64,000 nt of DNA from Nisaea sediminum. GTDB taxonomy: Bacteria; Pseudomonadota; Alphaproteobacteria; Thalassobaculales; Thalassobaculaceae. The notes beneath the pieces were generated by a model. The model saw only the letters and a list, made by a program, of their open reading frames with translations. It was not told the DNA's origin and ran no database searches. The DNA is taken from contig NZ_JACZCQ010000006.1 in the NCBI RefSeq assembly GCF_014904705.1, forward strand, positions 744,001 to 808,000. Direction: 5' to 3'. A program made the position numbers and the translations under genes. Positions 8,173 through 16,653 of this stretch are shown here, one piece after another. Position 1 is the stretch's first letter. Every line of letters begins with the position of its first letter.

Positions 8173-8931
8173 CTATCCGAACAGCGTGCCGGCGCCGATC
8201 ACCGAGAGCAGGATGTAGGCGATGCGCCGGAAGGTCCGTTCGCTGGCGAGATGGAACAGCTTCCCGCCGCCCCAGATCCCGGTCATGTAGAACGGCGCCA
8301 TGAGAGCGCCGAGCAGCATCCGTTCCGGGGTCAGCACGCCGAACCAGACATAGCTCGCCACCACGAAGACGAAGCCGATCTGGAAGAAGGCGGTGATGTT
8401 GGCGCGCACCGCCGCCGGCGCATAGGGTCCCGAGAGCAGGTAGAAGATGATCGGCGGTCCGCCGAGCCCGGTGGAGCCGTTGAGGAAACCGGCGACCGAA
8501 CCGATCGCGATGTCCCGGCCGAGACGGCGTGTCATCGTGTGCCGGTAGCCGCTCGCCAGCACCGCCACCAGCAGCAATACGATCACTGAGATCGCCTTGC
8601 GGAGCAGCTCCTGATCGATCGAGACCAGGATCCAGGTGCCGAGCGGCAGGGCGGCGATCCCGCCGAGTGCCATCGGCGCCGCCTGCTTCCAGTCCGCCTC
8701 CCGGCGCGACAGCCGCAGCAGCTGGAGCTGCGCCGGCATTTCCATTGTGGTGAGGGTGGCGAGCGCGACCTGCGGGCCGAACAGCAGGCTCAGTAGCGGA
8801 ATTGAGATCATCGCCGCGCCGAAACCGGAGAAGCCGCGGACCAATCCCGCCAGACCGACCGTTCCGGCGGCTAAAAGCAGGTTCCAGAGGCCAAATCCTT
8901 CCAATGTGGAAGTAATCGCGTTCAGATCCAT
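8173..8931 (-). CDS. TauE/SafE-family membrane permease
   Basis: A 252-residue polytopic inner-membrane protein of the TauE/SafE (sulfite exporter or anion permease) family. It contains the early GLVRGFSGFGAAMISIPLL segment and a second family repeat, GSVAGFLNGSTGLGGPPIIF, in its second half; about seven to eight hydrophobic segments are visible. Members export sulfite, sulfoacetate or other organosulfur anions, but substrate cannot be deduced and no sulfonate genes lie nearby. It is convergent with rplS and divergent from leuC. Confidence 0.85.
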   Translation of the reverse strand: MDLNAITSTLEGFGLWNLLLAAGTVGLAGLVRGFSGFGAAMISIPLLSLLFGPQVALATLTTMEMPAQLQLLRLSRREADWKQAAPMALGGIAALPLGTWILVSIDQELLRKAISVIVLLLVAVLASGYRHTMTRRLGRDIAIGSVAGFLNGSTGLGGPPIIFYLLSGPYAPAAVRANITAFFQIGFVFVVASYVWFGVLTPERMLLGALMAPFYMTGIWGGGKLFHLASERTFRRIAYILLSVIGAGTLFG

Positions 8932-9132
8932 TCGAATTTGGCCCTTATCGGTTCGTAAATTTCGGAAAAGCCCGGTTTCCCCGCAAGATTCAGCTTTTTT
9001 CCGCAGGATCGACTCGTTATGCTCCGGGCCCGTCTCGGGACGAGAGATATGTTGCGCCTTAAGAAGAAGAGCCGTCGGCCCAATCGTGGCTGATCGGAAA
9101 CGGCGCTCAAGATGAGAGGAAGCATAGCAGCG

Positions 9133-10542
9133 ATGTCAAAGCCGCGTACGCTGTTCGACAAAATCTGGCAGGATCATCTGGTCGACGTTCAGGACGACGG
9201 AACCTGTCTCATTTATATCGACCGCCATCTGGTGCATGAAGTCACCAGCCCGCAGGCCTTCGAAGGGCTCCGGAATGCCGGCCGCAAGGTGCGCCGCCCG
9301 GAATTTACCCTCGCGGTCGCCGACCACAACGTCCCGACGAAGGATCTCGACAAGGGCATTCTCGACGAGGAGTCGCGGATCCAGGTCGCGACCCTCGAGC
9401 AGAACGTCTCCGATTTCGGCGTGCCGTACTTTGACATGAAGGACCAGCGCCGGGGCATCGTGCACATCATCGGTCCGGAGCAGGGCTTCACCCTGCCGGG
9501 CACGACGATCGTCTGCGGCGACAGCCACACCTCGACCCACGGCGCCTTCGGTGCGCTCGCCTTCGGCATCGGAACCTCCGAAGTCGAACATGTGCTGGCG
9601 ACCCAGACGCTGGTGCAGAAGCCGGCCAAGAACATGCGCATCACGGTCAAGGGCAAGCTGCCCAAGGGCGTGAATTCCAAGGATATCGTGCTCGCCATCA
9701 TCGGCAAGATCGGCACCGCCGGCGGTACCGGCCATGTGATCGAGTTCGCCGGCGAAGCGGTCCGCGGTCTCTCCATGGAAGCGCGGATGACGATCTGCAA
9801 CATGTCGATCGAGGCGGGCGCCCGCGCCGGTCTGATTGCGCCGGACGAGACCACGTTCGAGTACCTGAAGGGCCGCCCGTTCGCCCCGAAGGCCGGCGCC
9901 TGGGAACAGGCCGTCGCCTACTGGAAGACGCTGCCGTCCGACGAGGGCGCGGTCTACGACACCGAGGTCGAACTGGACGCGGCCGAGATCGTCCCGCAGG
10001 TCACCTGGGGCACGAACCCGGAAGAGGTGATCCCGATCACCGCGAACATTCCGGATCCGGAACAGATCGCCGATCCGGTGCGCAAGGCGAAGATCGCCCG
10101 CTCGCTTGAATATATGGGCCTCACGGCCGGTGCGCCGATCAGCGAGGTGAAGATCGACAAGATCTTCATCGGCTCCTGCACCAACGGCCGCCTTGAGGAT
10201 CTCCGGATCGCCGCGGGCGTGCTGAAGGGCCGCAAGATCGCCGACACTGTGAACGCGATCATCGTTCCGGGCTCCGGTCTGGTGAAGGAAAAGGCCGAGG
10301 AGGAGGGTCTGGACAAGATCTTCCTCGAGGCGGGCTGCGAATGGCGCGAGCCGGGCTGCTCCATGTGCCTCGCGATGAACGCCGACCGGCTGGAGCCGGG
10401 CGAACGCTGCGCCTCGACCTCGAACCGCAATTTCGAAGGCCGTCAGGGCCGCGGCGGACGCACCCATCTGGTGAGTCCGGCGATGGCGGCGGCGGCGGCG
10501 GTGGCCGGTCACCTGACCGACGTCCGCGACCTGCTGAACTAA
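9133..10542 (+). CDS. leuC: 3-isopropylmalate dehydratase large subunit
   Basis: Aconitase-family subunit that, with LeuD, isomerises 2-isopropylmalate to 3-isopropylmalate in leucine synthesis. The 469-residue protein has [31 protein letters not shown], the Fe-S cysteine in [11 protein letters not shown] and the CxxC pair in [11 protein letters not shown]. The ATG at 9133 is chosen over an upstream in-frame ATG at 9112 because it gives the conserved N-terminus; GAGAGGA lies 12 bases before it. leuD follows after 15 bases. Confidence 0.96.
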   Translation: MSKPRTLFDKIWQDHLVDVQDDGTCLIYIDRHLVHEVTSPQAFEGLRNAGRKVRRPEFTLAVADHNVPTKDLDKGILDEESRIQVATLEQNVSDFGVPYFDMKDQRRGIVHIIGPEQGFTLPGTTIVCGDSHTSTHGAFGALAFGIGTSEVEHVLATQTLVQKPAKNMRITVKGKLPKGVNSKDIVLAIIGKIGTAGGTGHVIEFAGEAVRGLSMEARMTICNMSIEAGARAGLIAPDETTFEYLKGRPFAPKAGAWEQAVAYWKTLPSDEGAVYDTEVELDAAEIVPQVTWGTNPEEVIPITANIPDPEQIADPVRKAKIARSLEYMGLTAGAPISEVKIDKIFIGSCTNGRLEDLRIAAGVLKGRKIADTVNAIIVPGSGLVKEKAEEEGLDKIFLEAGCEWREPGCSMCLAMNADRLEPGERCASTSNRNFEGRQGRGGRTHLVSPAMAAAAAVAGHLTDVRDLLN

Positions 10543-10557
10543 GGGAGGAGAGAGACA

Positions 10558-11172
10558 ATGGATAAATTCACCAAGCTCTCCGGTGTCGCGGCGCCGATGA
10601 ACATCATGAACATCGACACCGACATGATCATTCCGAAGAACTATCTGAAGACGATCAAGCGGTCGGGTCTCGGCAAGCATGCCTTCGCCGAGATGCGCTA
10701 CAAGGACGACGGCAGCGAAAACCCGGACTTCGTGCTGAACAAGCCGGCCTACCGCAAGGCGCAGGTGATCGTCGCCGGAGAGAATTTCGGTTGCGGATCC
10801 TCGCGCGAGCATGCCCCTTGGGCGCTGCTCGATTTCGGTATCCGCTGCGTGATCTCCACCAGCTTCGCGGACATCTTCTTCAACAACTGCTTCAAGAACG
10901 GGATCCTGCCGATCAAGGTGACCAAGGAGCAGCTGGACGAGCTGATGGACGATGCCGAGAAGGGCTCCAACGCGGTTCTCGAGATCGATCTGGAAAACCA
11001 GGAAATCGGCCGCCCGAACGGCGAGAAGATCGCCTTCGAGGTCGACGAGTTCCGCAAGCACTGCCTTCTCAACGGTCTCGACGATATCGGCCTGACCATG
11101 GAGAAGGGCACTGCGATCGACAAGTTCGAGGACAAGGAAAAGACTGAGCGCCCCTGGCTCGCCGCCTCCTGA
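10558..11172 (+). CDS. leuD: 3-isopropylmalate dehydratase small subunit
   Basis: Small (swivel-domain) partner of LeuC. The 204-residue protein contains [16 protein letters not shown], the [17 protein letters not shown] signature and [19 protein letters not shown] lies just before the ATG, 15 bases after leuC, so the two subunits are co-translated from one mRNA. leuB follows after 129 bases that contain a hairpin and a possible promoter. Confidence 0.96.
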   Translation: MDKFTKLSGVAAPMNIMNIDTDMIIPKNYLKTIKRSGLGKHAFAEMRYKDDGSENPDFVLNKPAYRKAQVIVAGENFGCGSSREHAPWALLDFGIRCVISTSFADIFFNNCFKNGILPIKVTKEQLDELMDDAEKGSNAVLEIDLENQEIGRPNGEKIAFEVDEFRKHCLLNGLDDIGLTMEKGTAIDKFEDKEKTERPWLAAS

Positions 11173-11202
11173 CGGAAATTTTCCGCGAAATACGGAACCA
11201 TT

Positions 11203-11245
11203 CCGGCGCTCAAGGGTTTCCCAAGAGCGCCGGGCTCTCTATAAA
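11203..11245 (+). promoter_or_regulatory. leuD-leuB intercistronic hairpin with possible promoter
   Basis: CCGGCGCTC and GAGCGCCGG form a perfect 9-base-pair stem (11203-11233), with an inner GGG-TTT-CCC step above an AA/AA internal loop. No T-run follows. TATAAA (11240-11245) lies just downstream, 17 bases after a weak -35-like TTTCCC, so leuB may have its own start site or the hairpin may protect an mRNA end. Sequence pattern only. Confidence 0.4.
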
Positions 11246-11301
11246 AAGCACGCATTTTCCGGCCCGCGCGAAGGCCGGTCTCACTAGGGTAAGCAGAATT
11301 C

Positions 11302-12420
11302 ATGGCCTCCAATCGTAAAATGCTTGTTCTCGGCGGCGACGGGATCGGTCCCGAAGTCGTCAAGGAAGTGCTCCGCGTCGTCGACTGGATGGCGAAGAAG
11401 CGGTCTGTCAGTTTCGACCTGCAGGAAGGCCTTGTGGGCGGCGCCGCCTACGACAAGCACGGCACGCCGCTGACCGACGAGACCCTGGCCGATGCCGTGG
11501 ATTCCGATGCCGTCCTGTTCGGTGCGGTCGGTGGCCCGCAGTACGACGACCTCCCGTTCGAGGTAAAGCCGGAGCGCGGCCTGCTGCGCCTGCGCAAGGA
11601 AATGGATCTCTTCGCCAACCTGCGCCCGGCGATGGTGTTCGACGCGATGGCCGATGCCTCCTCGCTGAAGCGGGAGCTGGTCGCAGGCCTCGACATCATG
11701 ATCCTGCGCGAGCTGACCGGCGGCGTTTATTTCGGCCAGCCGCGCGGTATCGACGAGCTGCCGGACGGCACCAAGAAGGGTTACGACACCCAGGTCTACA
11801 CGACCCCGGAAATCGAGCGCATTGGCCGGGTCGCCTTCGATCTCGCACGCAAGCGCGACAGCCGGGTGACCTCCGTCGAGAAGGCCAATGTCATGATGTC
11901 CGGCGTGCTCTGGCGGGAGGTCATGACCAACCTGCACAAGGCCGAGGGCGAAGGCGTCAAGCTCGACCACATGTATGCCGACAACTGCGCCATGCAGCTG
12001 GTCCGCAATCCGAAGCAGTTCGACGTCATCGTGACCGACAACCTCTTCGGTGACATTCTCTCGGACTGCGCCGCGATGCTGACCGGCTCGCTCGGCATGC
12101 TGCCGTCGGCCTCGCTCGGCGCCGTCGACGAGGTGACCGGCAAGCGCCACGCGCTCTACGAGCCGGTGCACGGCTCTGCGCCGGATATCGCAGGCAAGGG
12201 AATCGCGAACCCGATCGCCGAGATGCTCAGCTTCGCGATGGCGCTGCGGTATTCGTTCGATATGGGCGAGGAAGCGGACATGCTGGAGAAGGCGATCCAG
12301 AACGTCCTGAAATCGGGGCTGCGAACCGCGGACATCATGCAGGACGGCATGGCACGCGTCTCGACTACGGTCATGACCGACAGCCTGCTTAAAGAGCTGG
12401 ATAAACTCGTATCGGGATAG
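11302..12420 (+). CDS. leuB: 3-isopropylmalate dehydrogenase
   Basis: NAD-dependent oxidative decarboxylation of 3-isopropylmalate in leucine synthesis. The 372-residue protein shows [11 protein letters not shown] at the N-terminus, the substrate loop [17 protein letters not shown], the ELTGGVYFG segment, the [20 protein letters not shown] metal/substrate region and [14 protein letters not shown] at the NAD site. Length and motifs are normal. It follows leuCD and precedes asd on the same strand. Confidence 0.96.
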   Translation: MASNRKMLVLGGDGIGPEVVKEVLRVVDWMAKKRSVSFDLQEGLVGGAAYDKHGTPLTDETLADAVDSDAVLFGAVGGPQYDDLPFEVKPERGLLRLRKEMDLFANLRPAMVFDAMADASSLKRELVAGLDIMILRELTGGVYFGQPRGIDELPDGTKKGYDTQVYTTPEIERIGRVAFDLARKRDSRVTSVEKANVMMSGVLWREVMTNLHKAEGEGVKLDHMYADNCAMQLVRNPKQFDVIVTDNLFGDILSDCAAMLTGSLGMLPSASLGAVDEVTGKRHALYEPVHGSAPDIAGKGIANPIAEMLSFAMALRYSFDMGEEADMLEKAIQNVLKSGLRTADIMQDGMARVSTTVMTDSLLKELDKLVSG

Positions 12421-12522
12421 CCCCCTCCCAACCAGCATTGCTTGAATTTACTCGGCGGGGGGCGTAAGTCTCCCGCCGAAGTCGTTTATGGACTTCAACA
12501 ACAAAAGGAATGGACCAGAACC

Positions 12523-13548
12523 ATGGGCTATAAAGTTGCCGTAGTCGGCGCAACCGGCGCCGTTGGTCGTGAAATGCTTTCCACTCTCGCCGAGCGCGAT
12601 TTTCCGGCGACCGAAGTCGTCGCGCTGGCTTCCGAGAAATCGGTGGGCACCGAAGTGTCCTACGGCGAGGACAAGACGCTCAAGGTCCAGAACCTCTCGA
12701 CTTACGACTTCAAAGGCACCGACATCGCCCTGTTCTCCGCCGGCGGCTCGATCTCCGCGGAATACGGTCCGAAGGCGGCCGCGGCAGGTTGCGTGGTGAT
12801 CGACAACAGCTCGCATTTCCGCATGGATCCGGACGTGCCGCTGGTGGTGCCGGAGGTGAACGCGAATGCCCTCGCGCGCTACGGCAAGCGCAACATCATC
12901 GCCAATCCGAACTGCTCGACCGCGCAGCTCGTCGTGGCGCTGAAGCCGCTGCACGACATGGCGAAGATCAAGCGCGCCGTTGTCTCCACCTACCAGTCGG
13001 TCTCCGGCGCCGGCAAGGAAGGCATGGACGAACTCTTTACCCAGACCCGGGCGATCTACGTGAACGACCCCGTCGAGAAGGAGAAGTTCACCAAGCAGAT
13101 CGCGTTCAACGTGATCCCGCATATCGACGTCTTCATGGATGACGGCTCGACGAAGGAAGAATGGAAGATGACCGGGGAGACCAAGAAGATCCTCGATCCG
13201 GCGATCGAACTGGTCGCAACCTGCGTGCGCGTGCCGGTCTTCATCGGTCATTCCGAGGCGGTCTTCATCGAGACCGAGAAGCCGATCAGCGTCGAGGAAG
13301 CCCGTGCCGCGATGAGCAACTTCCCGGGGATTGTGGTGGTGGATCACCGCGAGGACGAAGGCTACGTCACCCCGCATGAATGCGCGGGCGAGGACGCGGT
13401 CTATGTCAGCCGTATCCGCAAGGACCCGACCGTGAAGAACGGTCTCGTCTTCTGGTGCGTCTCGGACAACCTGCGCAAGGGCGCGGCCCTCAACGCGGTG
13501 CAGATTGCGGAAGCGCTGGTGAAGGATCACCTCAAGAAGGCCGCCTGA
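12523..13548 (+). CDS. asd: aspartate-semialdehyde dehydrogenase
   Basis: Reduces aspartyl phosphate to aspartate semialdehyde, the branch point to lysine/diaminopimelate, threonine and methionine. The 341-residue product begins MGYKVAVVGATGAVGREML (NADP-binding) and has the active-site cysteine in NPNCSTAQLV (Cys131) and the GAGKEGMDEL segment. The ATG at 12523 is preferred; the longer open frame upstream reads through a non-conserved stretch. A strong terminator follows. It lies next to the leu genes, and dapF is in the same window, so two steps toward diaminopimelate are here. Confidence 0.96.
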   Translation: MGYKVAVVGATGAVGREMLSTLAERDFPATEVVALASEKSVGTEVSYGEDKTLKVQNLSTYDFKGTDIALFSAGGSISAEYGPKAAAAGCVVIDNSSHFRMDPDVPLVVPEVNANALARYGKRNIIANPNCSTAQLVVALKPLHDMAKIKRAVVSTYQSVSGAGKEGMDELFTQTRAIYVNDPVEKEKFTKQIAFNVIPHIDVFMDDGSTKEEWKMTGETKKILDPAIELVATCVRVPVFIGHSEAVFIETEKPISVEEARAAMSNFPGIVVVDHREDEGYVTPHECAGEDAVYVSRIRKDPTVKNGLVFWCVSDNLRKGAALNAVQIAEALVKDHLKKAA

Positions 13549-13571
13549 GCCTTCTATAGATACGTAAAGGA

Positions 13572-13602
13572 ACGGCCGGGGAAACGTCCCGGCCGTTTTT
13601 TT
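13572..13602 (+). terminator. intrinsic terminator after asd
   Basis: ACGGCCGGG, loop GAAACGT and CCCGGCCGT, followed by seven T residues. It closes the leu-asd group and insulates it from the reb locus. Confidence 0.92.
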
Positions 13603-13625
13603 ATTTTCGATTTTTCTACTATTGC

Positions 13626-13652
13626 GTTCACGGTTCGACTGTCTGTTTCGTC
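13626..13652 (+). promoter_or_regulatory. predicted ECF-type promoter P1 (sigma gene)
   Basis: GTTCAC (13626-13631), a 17-base spacer and CGTC (13649-13652). The same GTTCAC-N17-CGTC arrangement precedes reb1 (14475-14501) and the gene at 17797 (17699-17725). A short CGTC-type -10 is typical of ECF sigma promoters. The position, about 70 bases before the sigma gene start, implies autoregulation. Based on pattern sharing within this window, not on mapped transcripts. Confidence 0.6.
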
Positions 13653-13666
13653 CCTACTGCACGGCC

Positions 13667-13686
13667 CTGAGTAAAAAATTACTCAG
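13667..13686. repeat. perfect inverted repeat in the sigma-gene leader
   Basis: CTGAGTAA-AAAA-TTACTCAG is a perfect 8-base-pair palindrome. It lies about 15 bases downstream of the predicted -10 of P1 and 34 bases before the sigma gene start, so it would form a 5' hairpin in the mRNA or act as an operator. No T-run follows. Confidence 0.6.
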
Positions 13687-13719
13687 ACCGTCGCATTCAA
13701 AGCACAGAACACTTTCAAC

Positions 13720-14466
13720 GTGTCGGGGCTTCACGTGGGGACTGGTAACCAGGACAGCGGCAATGGCCGGACTGCGCCCGGAGCGGGTCTGTCCGGCGAT
13801 CTCTTCGCAGAGGCGACGCGGAGTGCGGTGGATCTCATCGCGCGTTCGGCCGGCGGATTTGCCGGTCCGGTTCCCGTACGAGAGGTTCCAGCGCCGCCTC
13901 CCCCGCGTCCCGCACCTTCCGAAGCCGGGCAGCTGCCGCCGGAAGATTTCTGGGAACTCTGGTCGACCCATCAGAACCAACTCTTAAGACAATGCATGCG
14001 CCTGATGTCCGGGAACATGGCGGACGCCGAGGATGCCCTTGGAAATGCCCTGGTCCGGGCCTCGTCTCATTTTGCCGAAGGCGGCGGCGAGGGCATCGCA
14101 AATCAGCGCGCCTGGCTGTCGCGTCTGGTGCACAATTCCTGCATCGATTTCTATCGTGCGCGCGCGCGCCAGAAGCGCTGGACCGACGAGGTTCTGGCGA
14201 TGGCGGACGGCGACGATATCCCGTCGGCTCCCACACCCGAGCCGACGCCGGAGGAAGTGGCGGAGACCGGCGAGGCCATGCGCACGCTGCAGGCGGCGCT
14301 CGACGAACTGCCGGAACTGCTGCGGGTGCCGCTGATGCTCCGGTTCCTCGAGGGGCTCTCCTACAAGGAGATCGCCGAGCGGCTCTGCATTCCCAATTGC
14401 ACCGCCCGCAAGCGCGTCCAGCTGGCCCGCGAACGGCTGCGTCGCAGCGGCGCCGGGCCAACCTGA
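13720..14466 (+). CDS. ECF-type RNA polymerase sigma factor of the reb locus
   Basis: A sigma70-family protein with only regions 2 and 4. Region 2 spans about residues 78-150 (FWELWSTHQNQLL to CIDFYRARARQKR). Region 4 spans about 188-242 (LDELPELLRVPLMLRF, then the helix-turn-helix EGLSYKEIAERL...ARKRVQLARERLRR). The first 75 residues are an extra Gly/Pro-rich extension not found in a minimal ECF factor; it might be regulatory. The start is GTG at 13720, with another in-frame GTG at 13735; no good ribosome site is visible and no in-frame ATG exists until residue 93. No anti-sigma gene is adjacent. Sigma-factor genes also accompany reb genes in other bacteria, including P. aeruginosa PA14. It probably drives the GTTCAC-N17-CGTC promoters here. 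Confidence 0.85.
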   Translation: MSGLHVGTGNQDSGNGRTAPGAGLSGDLFAEATRSAVDLIARSAGGFAGPVPVREVPAPPPPRPAPSEAGQLPPEDFWELWSTHQNQLLRQCMRLMSGNMADAEDALGNALVRASSHFAEGGGEGIANQRAWLSRLVHNSCIDFYRARARQKRWTDEVLAMADGDDIPSAPTPEPTPEEVAETGEAMRTLQAALDELPELLRVPLMLRFLEGLSYKEIAERLCIPNCTARKRVQLARERLRRSGAGPT

Positions 14467-14474
14467 GATTTCTT

Positions 14475-14501
14475 GTTCACACCTATTGCGGGTGGTGCGT
14501 C
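14475..14501 (+). promoter_or_regulatory. predicted ECF-type promoter P2 (reb1)
   Basis: GTTCAC (14475-14480), a 17-base spacer and CGTC (14498-14501), identical in layout to P1 and P3. It lies 80 bases before the reb1 ATG, immediately after the sigma gene stop. It would drive the reb genes independently of readthrough from the sigma gene. Confidence 0.6.
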
Positions 14502-14581
14502 ATTGATGTGTTCGCGCCCAGTTGAGAGCAAGGCGAGACGGGGCGGACGGTCCTGAAACCAGCAGTATTGAGGAGACAGAG

Positions 14582-14917
14582 ATGGCAATCCCAACTCCGG
14601 TCAACGGCCAGATCACCGACTCCGTCACCCAGGCCAATGTGAAGGTTCTGGGCGACTCCCCGGCGATGGCGATGGGAGCGATCTACCAGTCGCTCGCGCA
14701 TTCCACGGGCATTCTCTATGAGAACGCCGTCAGTTCGCAGCAGCAGCTCGGCATCGCCGCGCAGGCCGCGACCAACCAGGGCGTGATCCAGATCTACAGC
14801 ATCGACACCATGGCCGACGCGGTCGCGACGTCGAAGATCGGCAACAGCGACGTGCCGAACAACATGCTGTCGCTGCTGACGGCCCTGAAGGCGACGAGCA
14901 CGGGTCCGGTCGGCTAA
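14582..14917 (+). CDS. RebB-family R-body structural protein 1 (long form)
   Basis: A 111-residue member of the RebB ('killing trait') family, the building blocks of R-bodies: coiled protein ribbons in the cytoplasm that unroll into long tubes, known from Caedibacter and some free-living bacteria. The signature is TPVNGQITDSVTQANVKVLG (5-24), followed by SPAMAMGAIYQSLAHSTGIL, a Gln-rich helix (SSQQQL) and a C-terminal DVPNNMLSLL helix. No signal peptide and no cysteine. Ribosome site GAGGAGA. It is very similar to reb2 and reb5. Which copy corresponds to RebA or RebB cannot be decided here. Confidence 0.88.
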   Translation: MAIPTPVNGQITDSVTQANVKVLGDSPAMAMGAIYQSLAHSTGILYENAVSSQQQLGIAAQAATNQGVIQIYSIDTMADAVATSKIGNSDVPNNMLSLLTALKATSTGPVG

Positions 14918-14942
14918 GGCCGTCCCGAGATCACTCGACCCT

Positions 14943-14983
14943 CGCACCCGGGGTAGACCCGCGGCGGTAGGCCCCGGGGTGCG
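14943..14983 (+). repeat. GC-rich hairpin between reb1 and reb2
   Basis: CGCACCCGGGG (14943-14953) pairs with CCCCGGGGTGCG (14972-14983) with one bulged G, a very stable stem. It sits 25 bases after the reb1 stop in a 210-base gap, far longer than the other reb gaps. There is no T-run. It may stabilise or process the reb1 message so that reb1 is made in excess over the distal genes. Confidence 0.55.
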
Positions 14984-15127
14984 GTAATCCCAACCAGCCG
15001 AGAGGATCGGACGCACCAGTGCAACCGGTAGGAAGCCCGCGGCAATGGGGAGTTTGGTTCCATTGTACGAGCGCATGTCCACTGCCGGTGCCCGGATGTC
15101 TGCCCCTGCGGCGAATGGAGTAATGCA

Positions 15128-15460
15128 ATGGCAGACAATACACCGGTCAACGGCATGATCACCGACTCCGTCACCCAGGCCAATGTGAAGGTCCTGGGAG
15201 ATGCGCCGGCAATGAGCATGGGGGCGATTTTCCAGTCGCTCGCGCACTCCACCGGCATTCTCTATGAGAACGCCGTGAGCTCGCAGCAACAGCTGCAGAT
15301 CGCGGCCCAGGCCTCGACCAACCAGGGTGTGATCCAGGTTTACAGCGTGGACACCATGGCCGGGGCTGCGGCGACCTCGAAGATCGGCAACAGCGACGTG
15401 CCCAACAACATGCTGGCATTGCTGTCGTCCCTGAAAGCGGCCTCCGCGCCGGTTACCTGA
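15128..15460 (+). CDS. RebB-family R-body structural protein 2 (long form)
   Basis: A 110-residue close paralog of reb1, with TPVNGMITDSVTQANVKVLG at residues 5-24 and nearly the same central block (HSTGILYENAVSSQQQL, then ATSKIGNSDVPNNML). Differences concentrate at the N-terminus, around residue 57 and at the C-terminal tail. No cysteine, no signal peptide. GGAG lies 8 bases before the ATG. The pair reb1/reb2 looks like a recent tandem duplication whose products probably co-assemble in the ribbon. Confidence 0.88.
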   Translation: MADNTPVNGMITDSVTQANVKVLGDAPAMSMGAIFQSLAHSTGILYENAVSSQQQLQIAAQASTNQGVIQVYSVDTMAGAAATSKIGNSDVPNNMLALLSSLKAASAPVT

Positions 15461-15550
15461 GGTCGACGGTCCGAAGTGAGCGGAGGCGGCGCGAACTAGC
15501 GACCGCCTCCCCCCTTCCCCGCACGCACATTGTGCCTTGAGGAGAGTGAC

Positions 15551-15901
15551 ATGCCGGAACGAAGCTCCGTCAACGACCAGGTGACCGACTCGGTCACACA
15601 GACCAACACGATGACTCTCGGCTTGGCGCCGGCGAGTTCGGCGCTGCCGCTCTACACCTCCCTCGCGGAAGCGACGAGCGTGCTCTACGCCAACATGGTG
15701 TCGCATCAGCAGCAGAATGCCGTCGTCGGGACCTCGTCCCTGGTGGCGAGCGTCGACCGGCTGCTCAGCATCGACAAGCGGGCGTCGGAATCCGCGCAGG
15801 GAGCGATGATGAACAAGGTCCTCGACACGTTGAACGAGATGGACCGGCGCAAGACGCTGGCGTCTGCGGGCGAGGCGGCATTGCATTCGTTGGTGAAATG
15901 A
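15551..15901 (+). CDS. divergent RebB-family protein 3
   Basis: A 116-residue protein with the family start SSVNDQVTDSVTQTNTMTLG but a divergent second half: the NQGV block is replaced by LVASVDRLLSIDKRASESAQGAMMNKVLDTLNEMDRRKTLASAGE, a charged helix. The ATG at 15551 has GGAGAG 5 bases upstream and is preferred over an in-frame upstream start at 15530. By analogy with the minor Reb proteins of Caedibacter it may act in assembly rather than as the main ribbon subunit; this is inference. Confidence 0.78.
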   Translation: MPERSSVNDQVTDSVTQTNTMTLGLAPASSALPLYTSLAEATSVLYANMVSHQQQNAVVGTSSLVASVDRLLSIDKRASESAQGAMMNKVLDTLNEMDRRKTLASAGEAALHSLVK

Positions 15902-15927
15902 TCCGGCGGTCCCGGAGGTAGCGAGCC

Positions 15928-16155
15928 ATGGCAGATTCGGTCAACAGCCAGATCACCGACGCGGTGACTCAGGCGAACGTCAAGGTCCTCGGCGAGGCGC
16001 CCGCGGAAGCGGTCGGAATGTCCTTCCAGGCCCTGTCGCACGCGACCGGTCTCGCGATGGAAAATGCCACCTCCACGCAAGGTGGGATGCAGCAGGTCGC
16101 GAACACGGCGACCTCCTCGATCTGCGCCCTCATCGTCGAGCTGGCGAGCCAGTGA
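15928..16155 (+). CDS. short RebB-family protein 4
   Basis: A 75-residue short form with SVNSQITDAVTQANVKVLGE, then ALSHATGLAMENATSTQGGMQQ and a hydrophobic C-terminus containing one cysteine (SSICALIVELASQ). It lacks the whole C-terminal block of the long forms. It resembles reb6 closely, so the locus has a long-short-long-short order from reb2 to reb6 apart from reb3. Ribosome site GGAGG. It starts 26 bases after reb3. Confidence 0.82.
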   Translation: MADSVNSQITDAVTQANVKVLGEAPAEAVGMSFQALSHATGLAMENATSTQGGMQQVANTATSSICALIVELASQ

Positions 16156-16173
16156 GACGGGCCGGAAAAAAGA

Positions 16174-16201
16174 GTTCACGAGACGGCTCGAGAACCGTCT
16201 C
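16174..16201 (+). promoter_or_regulatory. possible fourth ECF-type promoter with inverted repeat (before reb5)
   Basis: GTTCAC (16174-16179), a 16-base spacer and CGTC (16196-16199), one base shorter than P1-P3. The interval also contains a perfect inverted repeat GAGACGG-N8-CCGTCTC (16180-16201) that covers the -10. It lies about 80 bases before reb5, the same distance as P2 from reb1. It could be a repressed promoter or only an intercistronic hairpin. Confidence 0.35.
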
Positions 16202-16282
16202 CAGTAAGCCGGATCGGCCGTCGGCCGGTTCCCGGACCAACACCGGCGGTCGTGAAGCCGCCGCTCATGAAGGAGCAAGGAT

Positions 16283-16603
16283 ATGGCCATACCGACACCG
16301 GTGAACGGAATGATCACGGACTCCGTTACCCAGAGCAACGTCCAGACCCTCGGCTCGGCGCCGTCGGTCGCGATGGGAGCGATCTACCAGTCGCTCTCCC
16401 ATTCGACGGGGATCCTTTACCAGAACACGGTGCAGCAGCAGCAGCAGGCGGCGATCTGCGCTCAGGCGGCGACCAACCAGGGCGTGATGCAGATCTACAG
16501 CGTCAACACAATGGCCGGCGCCACCGCGACCAGCAAGCTGGCCCAGTCGGACACCGCCGACACGCTGATGACGCTGCTGGTTGCGCTGGCAGCCTTGAAA
16601 TAG
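16283..16603 (+). CDS. RebB-family R-body structural protein 5 (long form)
   Basis: A 106-residue long-form paralog of reb1/reb2. It has TPVNGMITDSVTQSNVQTLG, then MGAIYQSLSHSTGILYQN, a run of five glutamines, and one cysteine (AAICAQAATNQG) absent from reb1 and reb2. The C-terminal GNSDVPNN block is replaced by AQSDTADTL. Ribosome site AAGGAGC. Cysteines in reb4, reb5 and reb6 but not in reb1/reb2 could permit cross-linking between particular subunits; this is speculative. Confidence 0.87.
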   Translation: MAIPTPVNGMITDSVTQSNVQTLGSAPSVAMGAIYQSLSHSTGILYQNTVQQQQQAAICAQAATNQGVMQIYSVNTMAGATATSKLAQSDTADTLMTLLVALAALK

Positions 16604-16653
16604 GGCGGGCACAGCGACGGAACGGATAGGAGTCGTGTACGGGGGCTGAACCA

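Noticed and set aside
9053-9097. 14-codon ORF upstream of leuC as a leucine attenuator peptide
   Set aside because: It starts MLRLKKKSRR with only two leucines and no downstream terminator/antiterminator pair was seen.
11302-11310. Clear ribosome site for leuB
   Set aside because: Only a weak purine stretch (AAGCAGAA) precedes the ATG; the start is kept because of the conserved N-terminus, not the ribosome site.
14918-15127. Degenerate extra reb gene between reb1 and reb2
   Set aside because: No frame contains the VNxQITDxVTQ signature or remnants of it; only a hairpin is visible.
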